From positions 1 to 64,000 of the IMG/VR virus record IMGVR_UViG_3300020118_000164: a stretch of 64,000 nt of DNA; one strand, 5' to 3'. Positions 1 through 7,921 of the stretch are shown piece after piece. The notes beneath the pieces were generated by a model. That model did not search any database and had not been told where the DNA came from. It was given only the letters and a program-made list of their open reading frames with translations. This DNA comes from a virus. The translations under genes and the position numbers were made by a program. The first letter of the stretch is position 1. Each line of letters begins with the position of its first letter.

Positions 1-74
1 ATCTTGGCGCCGACCGGCATCTCGATCTCCTGCCGGTCGGTCACGAGGAGTGCGTACTTGAAGATGGCTTTCAC
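1..74 (-). CDS. DUF7352-like phage protein, N-terminal fragment
   Basis: Only the first 24 or so codons are inside the window. The start is a GTG preceded by GGGAGGTGA, and it overlaps the stop of the upstream gene as GTGA. The visible N-terminus (VKAIFKYALLV, then QEIEMPVGAK) matches a small protein very common in phages, annotated DUF7352, of unknown function. It is the last gene seen of the leftward operon. Confidence 0.7.
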   Translation of the reverse strand, partial: MKAIFKYALLVTDRQEIEMPVGAK

Positions 75-619
75 GGCTTCACCTCCCGCGACATCCGCAG
101 GTACGCGTCTCTGTATCCGTCCCCGTAGGTGGGGATGCTCATGGAGTCAGCATGGCGCGCGGCAGCGTCCTCGCTTGCCCAGGCGTCGAGTTGCTCGGGG
201 GTCGGGAAGTCACGGGACGGAGCACGTCCACGGCGCCTCGCCTCTAGGGCGGAATCGATTACCGCCTCCTCTAGCTCAGCGATACGCGCCGAGAGCTTCT
301 GTGCGAGGCTGCGGGCCGCTCTGTTCGTCTCACTCTCCGTTGCGATTGCCCCGTCCCGCTCTCGGATTGCCGTCGCCAATTCACGTTCTACCCGAATGGC
401 GCGCTTGAGCGCCTCCTCCTCCCGTTGCAGCGCGTTGTCTAGCTCCCGCTTGAACTGCTCGATCTGCTGCTTGAGGGAGAGATCGGAGAAGCTGGCGCCG
501 GCAGGGGGCTCATCCGGGTCACGGAGCCAGGTTCCCTTGGCCGTCCTTCTCCATGAAAGGGTAGGGTCGGATGCCTCCTCGCGCATCTCGTCACCGATCG
601 GCTCGTTGCGCTCGCTCAT
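71..619 (-). CDS. Coiled-coil hypothetical protein
   Basis: Encodes 182 residues. The start ATG at 619 overlaps the stop of the preceding gene (ATGA) and has GAGGTG five bases upstream. Residues about 50-135 are rich in Glu, Arg, Lys, Ala and Leu in heptad-like order and should form a long coiled coil. The C-terminal 40 residues are aromatic and acidic. No catalytic motif is visible and the family is not recognised. Confidence 0.8.
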   Translation of the reverse strand: MSERNEPIGDEMREEASDPTLSWRRTAKGTWLRDPDEPPAGASFSDLSLKQQIEQFKRELDNALQREEEALKRAIRVERELATAIRERDGAIATESETNRAARSLAQKLSARIAELEEAVIDSALEARRRGRAPSRDFPTPEQLDAWASEDAAARHADSMSIPTYGDGYRDAYLRMSREVKP

Positions 620-990
620 GACTGCACCTCGACGGCACCATCGTCCCGCGCCGACTGATCCTCGGTGTAGTCGGCCGGGAGACCACAGAGCGCGGGGCAG
701 CCATCCTGGTGCTGCCGGCCACCCTCCCAACAGAAACAGCCCTCGGCCGGGCTGAGTGGGAAATCCCAGCCGTCACCAGCGACGATGATCGCGCTGCCGT
801 CGCGGAAATCCCAGCGGTAGGTGGCGGTTCTCCAGCCGTCGCGGAAGGTCCGCCTGCCGCCGACGCTCCGTGCGAGATCATCGAGCGTCGCGCTGTTGCC
901 GACCGGCGAGAACCGCCGGCCGTCGTTGTCGAGCAGACCGGCGAGCGCTTGGGCGGTTGTGATTGCGGTGGTCTGCGTCTCCGTGCTCAT
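616..990 (-). CDS. Hypothetical protein
   Basis: Encodes 124 residues. Its start overlaps the stop of a 16-codon leader ORF (ATGA) and its stop overlaps the next gene (ATGA), so it sits in a coupled chain. The central part is rich in Trp, Asp and Gly, and a Cys pair (CFCWEGG, then CPALCG) could bind metal. GAGAGGGAAA upstream is a modest Shine-Dalgarno. Function unknown. Confidence 0.75.
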   Translation of the reverse strand: MSTETQTTAITTAQALAGLLDNDGRRFSPVGNSATLDDLARSVGGRRTFRDGWRTATYRWDFRDGSAIIVAGDGWDFPLSPAEGCFCWEGGRQHQDGCPALCGLPADYTEDQSARDDGAVEVQS

Positions 991-1037
991 GTCGGGGTTT
1001 CCCTCTCAGTCCGGCCGGGCTCGATCGCCCTTGCCAT
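987..1037 (-). CDS. 16-residue leaderless leader peptide
   Basis: This mini-ORF (MARAIEPGRTERETPT) begins 7 nt after the -10 box of the promoter at 1045-1073, with no Shine-Dalgarno, and ends in an ATGA overlap with the 616-990 gene. The position predicts translation from a leaderless mRNA followed by coupled initiation of the downstream gene. It is real only if transcription starts near the A of its ATG. Homology cannot be judged at this length. Confidence 0.45.
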   Translation of the reverse strand: MARAIEPGRTERETPT

Positions 1038-1044
1038 GCCCCCT

Positions 1045-1073
1045 ACTGTACGCACTGCGGACTACGATGTCAA
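1045..1073 (-). promoter_or_regulatory. Sigma70-type promoter with operator-like spacer (family 2, copy A)
   Basis: On the minus strand TTGACA (1073-1068) is followed by a 17-nt spacer and TACAGT (1050-1045). The spacer and -10 contain TAGTCCGCAGTGCGTAC, which recurs at the same register in the promoter at 29578-29606. The core is an imperfect palindrome (AGTCCGCA-G-TGCGTACT in copy B, one mismatch per arm). It overlaps the stop of the upstream gene and should drive the leader peptide and the 616-990 gene leftward. Confidence 0.75.
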
Positions 1074-1273
1074 GGGGTCTGGGCGAGAATCTTGTCCAGC
1101 GCCTCACCGGGGTCTATCCCGGCGAGCTGCATCTCAGCCAGCCGGTCCACTAGAGGCACGAGCCAGGGGGCCAGGTTCCGCTGGCGGTCCGTCACGGCAA
1201 GATCCGCCGCCCGCTGCCAGAGGAGGCGGCGCTTCGGGGTCAACTCTAGGGAGAAGCGGGGAGGTCTGCTCAT
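1070..1273 (-). CDS. Small hypothetical protein
   Basis: Encodes 67 residues, basic at the N-terminus and helical after it (a SLELTPKRR motif, then a Leu/Ala-rich stretch). It ends inside the -35 box of the next promoter. It begins 7 nt after the stop of the DUF1937 gene with only a weak ribosome site. Function unknown. Confidence 0.65.
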   Translation of the reverse strand: MSRPPRFSLELTPKRRLLWQRAADLAVTDRQRNLAPWLVPLVDRLAEMQLAGIDPGEALDKILAQTP

Positions 1274-1279
1274 GGAGAT

Positions 1280-1630
1280 CTAGCCTATCACGCCGCAATG
1301 CGGACTGGCGGGGTCCGCGAAAGTGACCGGCAGTCCAAGTTCTCGGGCGATTAGGATCTCGGCCGCGATCCCCTCTGAGGTCTGGTAGCCGTCCACCTTG
1401 AGCACGCGTAGCTCACTGCATGCACCAAGGACTGCGCGGTCGAACGCCTCCCAATAGGCCCAATCGCCCGGTAGCTCTCCGCACTCCGCGATGGGGTGGG
1501 AGTGCGAGATCGGGGAGAAGACGAGCAAGCCCTCGGCCATCAGGCGCGCCGCGGCACGGTTGGCGGCATCAAATCGCGCCCTCCGCACCGAGGCGTCGGG
1601 ATGGCTGTAGGGACAGGCGAGGTAGATCAT
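1280..1630 (-). CDS. DUF1937 family protein (nucleoside deoxyribosyltransferase-like)
   Basis: Encodes 116 residues, about the usual family length. The opening MIYLACPYSHPD and the later VFSPISHSHPI are hallmark motifs of DUF1937, a small Rossmann-like family related to nucleoside 2-deoxyribosyltransferases. If active it would act on nucleosides or nucleotides in the cytoplasm, but the reaction is not established. The start overlaps the stop of the methyltransferase gene as ATGA, so the two are probably translated together. Confidence 0.85.
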   Translation of the reverse strand: MIYLACPYSHPDASVRRARFDAANRAAARLMAEGLLVFSPISHSHPIAECGELPGDWAYWEAFDRAVLGACSELRVLKVDGYQTSEGIAAEILIARELGLPVTFADPASPHCGVIG

Positions 1631-2673
1631 GTGAGCACCTCCTCCTCCGCCATCTCGCCACCCTCGGCTTCACTATCGGCATCCGGCTCATCCTCGCCGC
1701 CGCGCCATTCGATCTCGGCCTGTTCTCCGATATCCCGGCTCGCCTGGGCGACGTTCTTGACGGCCTGCCGGTAGTAACTCGGCTTTAGCTCGATACCGAG
1801 TCCTCGCCGGCCAGCGCGAACCGCCCCGTATATCTCGCTCCCTACGCCCATGAATGGGCTGAGAACCGTCTCGCCGGGATTGCTCCAGAGCGTCAGTATG
1901 CGGTCGATCACGTCCAATTGCAGAGGGTGGACGTGCTTCTCATCCTCGGGGTCGCGCGCCTCGCGGTACGGGAGCACGCGATCCAAGCGGATGTCGTCCC
2001 AAAACGCGCTCGCGTACTGTCTCCAGATCCAATGCGAGTACCTGTTTTCGATCTGGTTCCCGGTCCATCCCCGGTAGTGCAGCAGCTCGGCCGGGATCTT
2101 CCGCTCGCCGGCATACTCCATCAGCCCGTGCGGGTGCGCAATCGGGATCTTGTTCTTGCCGCTCCGCCGGAAGACTAGAAGGTAGTCCGCAGAGGCGACC
2201 GTACAGCGCGAGCTGTCATCGACAATCCCTTTGTGTGCTAGCGCCTTTGTCATCGTGCGGTTGCGCACGGTGAGCGGTTCTTTGAAGACATGGTAGCGCG
2301 CCACGTACGCCCATCCGTGTTGCTTGTGTAGACGGATGATGTCGCCTGGGAAATCCATCAGCTCATCGCATCCGGTGTTCCCGGTTGCCACATCCGTGCA
2401 GTGCACCGCGGTCATCCTCCCCGGCAGCGTCAGGCGGTGCAGCTCGCGCACCACGAAGGCGTAATGCTCGAAAAATCCCTCGTATGATCCAGAGTTGCTT
2501 AGATCGTGCTCACTTGAGGAATAATGGTATAACCCGCCTCCGCGATGCGCAAATGGAGGAGAGTACACGGAAAGATGCACCGACTCTTTCGGCAAGGACT
2601 GCATGACTTCGCAGCAGTCGCCGTTGTAGAGAGCGTAGTTGGCTGTTATGGATTGGGCGGCGATCCCGCTCAT
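1627..2673 (-). CDS. DNA methyltransferase (N4-cytosine/N6-adenine type)
   Basis: Encodes 348 residues. It has SPPF at 38-41 (motif IV, the catalytic S/D-P-P-Y/F) before FMGVGSE at 274-280 (motif I, S-adenosylmethionine binding), giving the beta-class order of amino-methyltransferases. SPPF rather than DPPY favours N4-cytosine, without proving it. The last 25 residues are very acidic. It sits beside an HNH-AP2 frame and an SNF2-like helicase, a combination frequent in siphoviruses, and probably modifies phage DNA against host restriction. GGGAGAACGCG precedes the ATG. Confidence 0.9.
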   Translation of the reverse strand: MSGIAAQSITANYALYNGDCCEVMQSLPKESVHLSVYSPPFAHRGGGLYHYSSSEHDLSNSGSYEGFFEHYAFVVRELHRLTLPGRMTAVHCTDVATGNTGCDELMDFPGDIIRLHKQHGWAYVARYHVFKEPLTVRNRTMTKALAHKGIVDDSSRCTVASADYLLVFRRSGKNKIPIAHPHGLMEYAGERKIPAELLHYRGWTGNQIENRYSHWIWRQYASAFWDDIRLDRVLPYREARDPEDEKHVHPLQLDVIDRILTLWSNPGETVLSPFMGVGSEIYGAVRAGRRGLGIELKPSYYRQAVKNVAQASRDIGEQAEIEWRGGEDEPDADSEAEGGEMAEEEVLT

Positions 2674-2849
2674 CGCGTTCTCCCAAAGGCGCCGTGGAGC
2701 TTAGCGCTGGCCGCAGCATAGGCCGCATGAGCTTCCTCTTTCGTGTCAAAGCGACCGAGATGTATTTGCACTCGGTTGACGGTAATCTTGGCCTGCCAGC
2801 GGCCGTGCTGACAATCCCATGAAGCGCCCTTAAGTTCGCTAGAGTTGCT
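2670..2849 (-). pseudogene. AP2 domain cut off from HNH endonuclease by an in-frame TGA
   Basis: Reading through the TGA at 2852-2850 in the same frame as the upstream HNH gene gives 59 more codons that match an AP2 DNA-binding tail: SSELKGASWDCQHGRWQAK, then a strand and HLGRFDTKEEAHAAYAAA. The frame ends in an ATGA overlap with the methyltransferase start, as intact genes in this operon do. The whole 2670-3146 frame therefore looks like one HNH-AP2 homing endonuclease with a nonsense codon between its domains. Confidence 0.75.
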
Positions 2850-3146
2850 TCACGGCATCCTCTGATTTCTGTTGTTCTCGGCGCGGCTTGCGAGTCTAAG
2901 ATTCGAGCGTACGTTGTTTAGGCCGTCGAGGTCCATATGATCTACTTCGGATCCCTCGGGGGCCGCAAGGATCACGCGATGCATATAGATCTTTGACCAC
3001 TTGCCCGAAGGGGTTCTCTGAGCCCGAATGGCGTAGAACGCGTCTCCGTGCCGATCGGCGCACCAGTTGAACACCGCCAAGCGTTCATAGTCGCAGTCAT
3101 CGACGACGGTGACTAGTCCTTGGGTGAGTTCAATTAGGCGAGCCAT
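2850..3146 (-). CDS. HNH endonuclease domain, truncated before AP2
   Basis: Encodes 98 residues. The HNH core reads YMHRVILAA, then VDHMDLDGLNNVRSNLRLAS and NNRNQR, the standard free-standing phage HNH-AP2 arrangement in which His and Asn bind metal and cut DNA. The stop comes exactly where an AP2 domain normally follows. The protein may be a nuclease with reduced target recognition, or inactive. Its start lies inside the end of the helicase gene. Confidence 0.85.
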   Translation of the reverse strand: MARLIELTQGLVTVVDDCDYERLAVFNWCADRHGDAFYAIRAQRTPSGKWSKIYMHRVILAAPEGSEVDHMDLDGLNNVRSNLRLASRAENNRNQRMP

Positions 3147-4528
3147 GCCGGCACCTCGACAGGAAGCTCATAGTCCCGCGATCGGGCCACGTGCAGGGCG
3201 TCGCGCATGTGAAAGACCAATTCGGCGAACATCTCATCTGCGGCCCGTCCCTTGCGCCGCAGATTCTCTTTGGCCTCTCGGCCCCCCTCGGTGGTCACGA
3301 TGTCCACGACGACGGGCGACTTCTGCCCGAAGCGCCAGCACCGACGGATCGACTGAAACGTCTGCTCGAAGGAATGACTGGGGAACATGGTCATGTGCGC
3401 GCAGTGGCTCCAGTTTAGACCCCAAGCAGCGATCTTGGGCTTCACGATCAAGAGGCGAAGCGATCCCGCGGCGAAGGCCGCGAATATCTCTTCCTTCTCC
3501 TCTGGTGATTGCGAACCGCTCACTTGGCGAGCCTCCGGCAGTATCTTGGCGAGGCGGTCACCTTCATCGTTGAGATGACACCACAGAATCGCCGGCTTGC
3601 CAGTGCCGGCTACCAGCTCGGCAGCCTTCTCGCATCGCTCCTGGATCGTCCGCCTCTGCTCTTCGCGCTCTTCCCTCAGTCCGATGGCCGGCAGCTCGAA
3701 CAACATCCCGTCCGCCCGCGTCCGCGCCTCAACGATATACTCGTTTTCAATCAGCGGCGGCAGGATGAACTTCTCGTCACTGAAACCAAGGTCCGATGGT
3801 TGACGAATCGCGCGAGCCCAAGAGCAAACCCACCGCCAGAAATGCGGCCGGGCATGTGCCTTGAAGCGCCACTGCTGACGCTCGAAAGCTCTCGGTGCCC
3901 CAAAGCCGCGCCACTTGCCTTTCTGGTCAATCGTGTTGCCGGCGTTCTTGAAGAAGCGGGTCAACATATCAGTATGACCAAGGTATCCGAGCGCCTCGCT
4001 CGATGTCCCTAATTCGATGTAGTCGTTCGGCGCCGCAGTAGCCGTGCAGAGCAGCCGATAGTGCATCTTGCGCATGAAGTCGGTTATAATCGCCTTTCGA
4101 GCGCTATCGAAAGATTTTAAACACGACGATTCGTCACATACCATTCCAATGTAGTCACTTGGGTTGAAGTGGTGAAGCCGCTCGTAATTGGTGACAGTCA
4201 CCCCGGCATGCGGTCGCCCGTCCATGGATCGCGCAGCCGTCACGCCGAACTTCTCAGCCTCTTGTATGGTCTGAGCTGACACGGCCAGCGGCGTCGCGAT
4301 CAGGACCCTACCGTTGGTTTGGCGCACCACGTTCTCAGCCCAGGCAAGCTGCATCGGCGTCTTCCCCGACCCGCAAGAAGAGAAAATTGCCGCGCGCCCC
4401 TTGCGCACCGCCCACTCGACCAGCGCCTGCTGGAAGTCGAACAGGAAGTCCGGCATCCATACTGGCTCGAATCCATGATTGGTGTCATCCTGCGCCTTGC
4501 GCGCGAGGAACTCGGTATACGATTCCAC
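3134..4528 (-). CDS. SNF2/DEAD-like superfamily 2 helicase
   Basis: Encodes 464 residues. Walker A is CGSGKT (52-57), motif II is CDESS (131-135) in place of DExx, TATAAP follows as motif III, and QSIRRCWRFGQ near residue 390 is motif VI with the arginine finger. This is the compact SNF2-like helicase common in phages beside methyltransferase and HNH genes. It should couple ATP hydrolysis to movement on DNA, and a role in replication, recombination or modification is inferred from neighbours. The stop overlaps the HNH start by 13 nt. Confidence 0.9.
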   Translation of the reverse strand: MESYTEFLARKAQDDTNHGFEPVWMPDFLFDFQQALVEWAVRKGRAAIFSSCGSGKTPMQLAWAENVVRQTNGRVLIATPLAVSAQTIQEAEKFGVTAARSMDGRPHAGVTVTNYERLHHFNPSDYIGMVCDESSCLKSFDSARKAIITDFMRKMHYRLLCTATAAPNDYIELGTSSEALGYLGHTDMLTRFFKNAGNTIDQKGKWRGFGAPRAFERQQWRFKAHARPHFWRWVCSWARAIRQPSDLGFSDEKFILPPLIENEYIVEARTRADGMLFELPAIGLREEREEQRRTIQERCEKAAELVAGTGKPAILWCHLNDEGDRLAKILPEARQVSGSQSPEEKEEIFAAFAAGSLRLLIVKPKIAAWGLNWSHCAHMTMFPSHSFEQTFQSIRRCWRFGQKSPVVVDIVTTEGGREAKENLRRKGRAADEMFAELVFHMRDALHVARSRDYELPVEVPAWLA

Positions 4529-4531
4529 GGC

Positions 4532-4732
4532 CTAATCTTCCCAATTGGCGTCGCTGAGCCACTCGATATCGTCTTCGCGGAAGCGCCGCACGATGAACGC
4601 GCCGTGTGAGTCCTCGTGCGCGAGAGAGATGCCGTGCTTCCGGGCAACGGCGATCACTTCAGCCAGGAACTCCTCGACGGCGGGCATGATTACGAAATCG
4701 CCCTGCTTGCTATTCCATCTCTTACGCGCCAT
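4532..4732 (-). CDS. Small hypothetical protein
   Basis: Encodes 66 residues, first gene behind the operator copy at 4745. GGGAGGG lies five bases before the ATG. It is mixed in charge with an acidic aromatic end (DDIEWLSDANWED). The next gene starts three bases after its stop. Function unknown. Confidence 0.7.
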   Translation of the reverse strand: MARKRWNSKQGDFVIMPAVEEFLAEVIAVARKHGISLAHEDSHGAFIVRRFREDDIEWLSDANWED

Positions 4733-4744
4733 GAGGCCCTCCCG

Positions 4745-4778
4745 ACACCATGCTATGGTGCGCCGGCCGAGGAGTCAA
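4745..4778 (-). promoter_or_regulatory. Promoter-operator, family 1 copy 1
   Basis: The palindrome ACACCATGCTATGGTGC occupies 4745-4761. Read leftward, TTGACT (4778-4773), 17 nt and TAGCAT (4755-4750) form a promoter for the 4532-4732 gene. Here the palindrome is flipped relative to transcription compared with most other copies, so the -10 is TAGCAT instead of TATGGT. Confidence 0.75.
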
Positions 4779-5101
4779 GCACGCCGCCGCGGGGCGAGTC
4801 GGTCCCGTGCCACAATCGCGCCGCGCAGCTCCCCGGCGAGAATGGCGCTCAGCCGGAAGGCTAGATCCGCGCCGAGAACGATCTTCTCGATTGCCTTCTT
4901 GCCGGATGACTTGGCGAGGTAGTTGCCGGCGTTGTAGGAGTAGAGCGGCTCGCCGTCCACGAACCGTTCCCGCGACTGGCCGCTCGGGCCGGTCTCCACT
5001 ATGCGATAGCGTAGGCAGGCGTAGCAGCCCCGCTCTATAGGGCAGATCACGACCCCTGGTAGGACGTTGCGGGAGACCTCGGTCCACGCGTCCGCGCTCA
5101 T
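4775..5101 (-). CDS. Hypothetical protein
   Basis: Encodes 108 residues and starts with an ATGA overlap on the AAA ATPase gene. A CPIERGCYACLRYR segment could bind metal. The C-terminus is helical and ends in a run of arginines. Coupling to the ATPase suggests a related job, but nothing in the sequence shows it. Confidence 0.7.
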   Translation of the reverse strand: MSADAWTEVSRNVLPGVVICPIERGCYACLRYRIVETGPSGQSRERFVDGEPLYSYNAGNYLAKSSGKKAIEKIVLGADLAFRLSAILAGELRGAIVARDRLAPRRRA

Positions 5102-6378
5102 GCCGTCGCCTTTTCCTCGGCGGCACCGCGTACGACGGCGCGGAGTCGGGTGCGCGCAAGATCCGCAATCCTCTCAAGAGCGCCTTCCGCGGAATCGGAA
5201 TGCGTGATTAGGTATTCCTGGATCGCAGCGGGAGAAATCGCGCGATCAGGCAGCGCAGATCCGAACGCCTCAGCCTGAACCGCTGCGCCAGGGAAGAATC
5301 TTAGGAATATCCGGCGCGCCTGATCATGAGAGGCGAGGTCTAAATGATATCTCCGGTTCACCCTGCCGGGGCGGCTGATGGCGGCGTCGAGGCGATCGGG
5401 GCAGTTCGTGGTGATGAAGAGCAACCTGCCTTCTGCGGCCAAGGAGCCATCTAGCGCGTTGAGCAGCCCCGAAAGGGTGAGGATAGAAGCCGTAGCGTCG
5501 AGTTGGACATCCAAATCTTCTGCGAGGACTACCGCGCCGACCGGAATCCGGGAAAGGCTCAGCACGAGATCGCGGTCCGCGAACTCTTTCGAGGTGAGGT
5601 CGAGGACGTAGAGCGGGAGGCCCAACTCACAAGCCAGGGCGCGCGCCACGCTTGTCTTCCCTGTTCCGGGAGGCCCCCAGAGTTCCACGGTGTGTCGCCA
5701 GGGGATTCCACGCGCCGCATACCAGTCCCTGCTCTTCAGGAACCGTCGCGCATCGGCCTCAATCGATTCGGCGATTCCCGCGTCCAGGATCACTGAATCC
5801 ATAGACCGCGGCGTGCCTACGGCGAGGCGGTCCCAATCCCCGCTTCCGTCGGCGAGGTAGGCGGCGTGGCGCTTGCCGAGGGCCTCGCGGGAGAACAGTT
5901 TAGCCTCCTCTATCAGGGACACCGCAACGCTACGTGAGCCCGGCACGCGTATCCGAAAGAAATCTCGCGCATAGCCGCCGACGATCTTCGCCTTTTCATC
6001 CTCCCGGCAGCGCTCGACGTAGATCCATCGTCCGTGATGACGGAAGATATGCGCGCCGTATCCGGGCTCAAAGAACACGGTTGGACCCTCGGGACGGTCC
6101 GGCTCAGTCTCCGTCACGCTACCGCCCCATGTGAATGTTTTCAGGCGGCGGCAGCGTCGGCCGTAGGCGCTGTGCGCCAGCCAAACGCCGAGCCAGGTCA
6201 CGGTTTCGTAGTCGCGCACTTCAAGCTCGGCGATCAGGCGCCGCCGCAGAACGCCAAGGAATCCAAGGAATAGGCCGCGGCCATAGGCCACCAGGCCGGC
6301 GAGGGCGCCGAGCATGAGACCGCCCGAGAGGAACTGATTGCCGGTGAGGAGCTTGTGCAGATCAGGCGGCAGCGTCAT
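5098..6378 (-). CDS. BCS1-like membrane-anchored AAA ATPase
   Basis: Encodes 426 residues. Residues about 18-45 are hydrophobic with flanking arginines and look like a transmembrane anchor. A domain resembling the BCS1 N-terminal region follows, then an AAA core: GPPGTGKT (235-242), Walker B VVLAED (283-288), sensor TTN (323-325) and RPGRVNR (336-342). GLLNALDG and RPGR are typical of the BCS1/Rca subgroup. Mitochondrial BCS1 translocates a folded iron-sulfur protein; the role in a phage is unknown. Flanking genes overlap it by four bases at each end. Confidence 0.85.
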   Translation of the reverse strand: MTLPPDLHKLLTGNQFLSGGLMLGALAGLVAYGRGLFLGFLGVLRRRLIAELEVRDYETVTWLGVWLAHSAYGRRCRRLKTFTWGGSVTETEPDRPEGPTVFFEPGYGAHIFRHHGRWIYVERCREDEKAKIVGGYARDFFRIRVPGSRSVAVSLIEEAKLFSREALGKRHAAYLADGSGDWDRLAVGTPRSMDSVILDAGIAESIEADARRFLKSRDWYAARGIPWRHTVELWGPPGTGKTSVARALACELGLPLYVLDLTSKEFADRDLVLSLSRIPVGAVVLAEDLDVQLDATASILTLSGLLNALDGSLAAEGRLLFITTNCPDRLDAAISRPGRVNRRYHLDLASHDQARRIFLRFFPGAAVQAEAFGSALPDRAISPAAIQEYLITHSDSAEGALERIADLARTRLRAVVRGAAEEKATA

Positions 6379-6713
6379 AGGTCTCCCCGGACTACGGCAG
6401 AGATGACCTTCCCGATCTCGCCGGACTCCTGCATGGCCTTCAACTCCTTGCGGACGGCCTTAGCCAGGTAGGTGGCGGTCTCCTCGCGCACGATCTGTTC
6501 GGCAAGGGCCGGGGCGATTGCGGCGACCTGGGCGCTCACGTCGTAGGTGCGGACGAACTCACGCACGGCGGTTGCCGTCTTCTCCGCAAGATGGACCCGG
6601 CCTGCGGCGCGGTCATCGCGGTAGTGACCGTCTGCGAAGGACTGCTCGACCTGGCGGCGCACGATCTCCTCCAGGCCAGCGAGGGGGATCGTCACGGTTA
6701 GGGTGTCGGTCAT
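6375..6713 (-). CDS. Hypothetical protein upstream of the AAA ATPase
   Basis: Encodes 112 residues, mostly helical, with many Glu, Arg and Ala and no Cys. It opens with a strand-like MTDTLTVTIPLAGLEE. Both ends overlap neighbours as ATGA, which ties it translationally to the BCS1-like ATPase. Function unknown. Confidence 0.75.
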   Translation of the reverse strand: MTDTLTVTIPLAGLEEIVRRQVEQSFADGHYRDDRAAGRVHLAEKTATAVREFVRTYDVSAQVAAIAPALAEQIVREETATYLAKAVRKELKAMQESGEIGKVISAVVRGDL

Positions 6714-6880
6714 CTTTCCGCCTTCCTGCGGAACTGCGCGCGCTTCTCTTTCTCGATGCGGCGATTGATCGCGAGTAGCTCTCGGGAGCCGCGGGGCTTG
6801 AGATCAAACATGGCTTCGATCTCGGCTATCCTTTCAGCGAGCCGCTTCCTGGCGCGCTGGCGCTTCGTCTCGCCAGCCAC
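6710..6880 (-). CDS. Small basic helical protein
   Basis: Encodes 56 residues, dominated by Arg, Lys, Glu and Ala. The start chosen is GTG at 6880, whose G is the last base of the preceding TAG stop, with GGGAGCG upstream. A longer in-frame ATG version would overlap the preceding gene completely and is less likely. Function unknown. Confidence 0.6.
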   Translation of the reverse strand: MAGETKRQRARKRLAERIAEIEAMFDLKPRGSRELLAINRRIEKEKRAQFRRKAER

Positions 6881-7110
6881 TATTCTTGCGCTCCCGTGAG
6901 CGGACGCCCCGCAAACTCCACGCCCGTTAAGAATCCGGTCTCCGGGCTGCTCATGCCGGAGGGCGCCCATCCGCCGCGTTCGATCATGCGGAGCCATGTC
7001 TCATAGGTCGAGCCGCCGTCATCGTTCACGGCGAGCCAGTGCGCCAGACCTTCGGCGGTGGCGCAGACCGGGGAGATCGGGCTGCCCTCGTAGACGGTTT
7101 GCCGACGCAT
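6880..7110 (-). CDS. Hypothetical protein
   Basis: Encodes 76 residues with an ATG two bases after the previous stop. It contains several Gly and Trp residues and a WLRMIERGGWAPSG motif. Its TAG stop shares one base with the next GTG start. No known domain seen. Confidence 0.65.
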   Translation of the reverse strand: MRRQTVYEGSPISPVCATAEGLAHWLAVNDDGGSTYETWLRMIERGGWAPSGMSSPETGFLTGVEFAGRPLTGAQE

Positions 7111-7112
7111 GA

Positions 7113-7409
7113 TCAGTAGCCCATCTCGATGAGGGTCTCCGCCACGCGCTTCCGCAACGCCGGGAACAAGGGGCGGCCTCCGTAGCCGAGGAGGTCAGGG
7201 CCGAGTTCTGATTCCGTGCGCACGATCAAGTTCTCGGCCATCTCCGGCACGGTCAAGTCGGGGTGCGCGTCGAGCCCAGAGATCGCGACGGCCGCGATGA
7301 CTCCGGCCACGCGATTCAGGCTCCGGTAATAGATGTGGTGGTCGCTGCCGGTTGCTGCCGCCTGAAGCGCTTTGATGACGGCCGCGCGCATCTGCTTTCC
7401 AGAGTTCAC
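7113..7409 (-). CDS. Hypothetical protein
   Basis: Encodes 98 residues. The GTG at 7409 is preferred because it gives the GTGA overlap seen throughout this operon. The product is alpha-helical, with an Ala-rich first half and a conserved-looking FPALRKRVAETL end. Function unknown. Confidence 0.65.
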   Translation of the reverse strand: MNSGKQMRAAVIKALQAAATGSDHHIYYRSLNRVAGVIAAVAISGLDAHPDLTVPEMAENLIVRTESELGPDLLGYGGRPLFPALRKRVAETLIEMGY

Positions 7410-7921
7410 GGCCGCACCTCCAGATCGAAGCCATGCGCGCGGACGTGCGCGAGGGCGCGCAGGAAGTACGCCCTTAACCACCCGTTGTCGGTTTCATCCG
7501 CCGGGATCATGCCCAACCCGCCGCAGGTATCGGATGCGCAGGGCTCGCTCTCCCAACAGCCGGAGCGGTCTACCTCCGCGTGGCGGATTTCACCGTGCTC
7601 ACACCCCTCGGGGCATGGAACACGGGTTGCGTCGGTCTGGTGCCCATCGGGACACTGGCCGTGGACAGGCGCCCATTCCCCGCACTCGACGCAGGGGGCG
7701 ACCTCTCCGCGCAGGGCTGCCGGGATGTCCCGCTGCCAGGGCGAATAGGCACGCCAGAGCCTTGCGCGCCGAACCGGATCGGTCTCTACGGCCGACAGGG
7801 CCGCGCCCATCTCACGCCGCTGATGCCGCAGAAGTTGCTCCACGGCGGCGGCGTACTCGCGGGCCGTCAAGGCTCCGTCGCCCTTCTCTCTCAGCTCGCC
7901 TGAACCGTTGTAGGTGTCCAT
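7406..7921 (-). CDS. Cysteine-rich zinc-binding protein from a leaderless promoter
   Basis: Encodes 171 residues. The ATG at 7921 lies 7 nt after the TATGGT -10 box at 7934-7929 and has no Shine-Dalgarno, so a leaderless transcript is predicted. A helical N-terminus is followed by CVECGEW, CPDGHQ, CPEGCEH and CASDTCGG, a cluster that probably binds one or two zinc ions. The family was not recognised. It is the first gene of a leftward transcription unit. Confidence 0.75.
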   Translation of the reverse strand: MDTYNGSGELREKGDGALTAREYAAAVEQLLRHQRREMGAALSAVETDPVRRARLWRAYSPWQRDIPAALRGEVAPCVECGEWAPVHGQCPDGHQTDATRVPCPEGCEHGEIRHAEVDRSGCWESEPCASDTCGGLGMIPADETDNGWLRAYFLRALAHVRAHGFDLEVRP

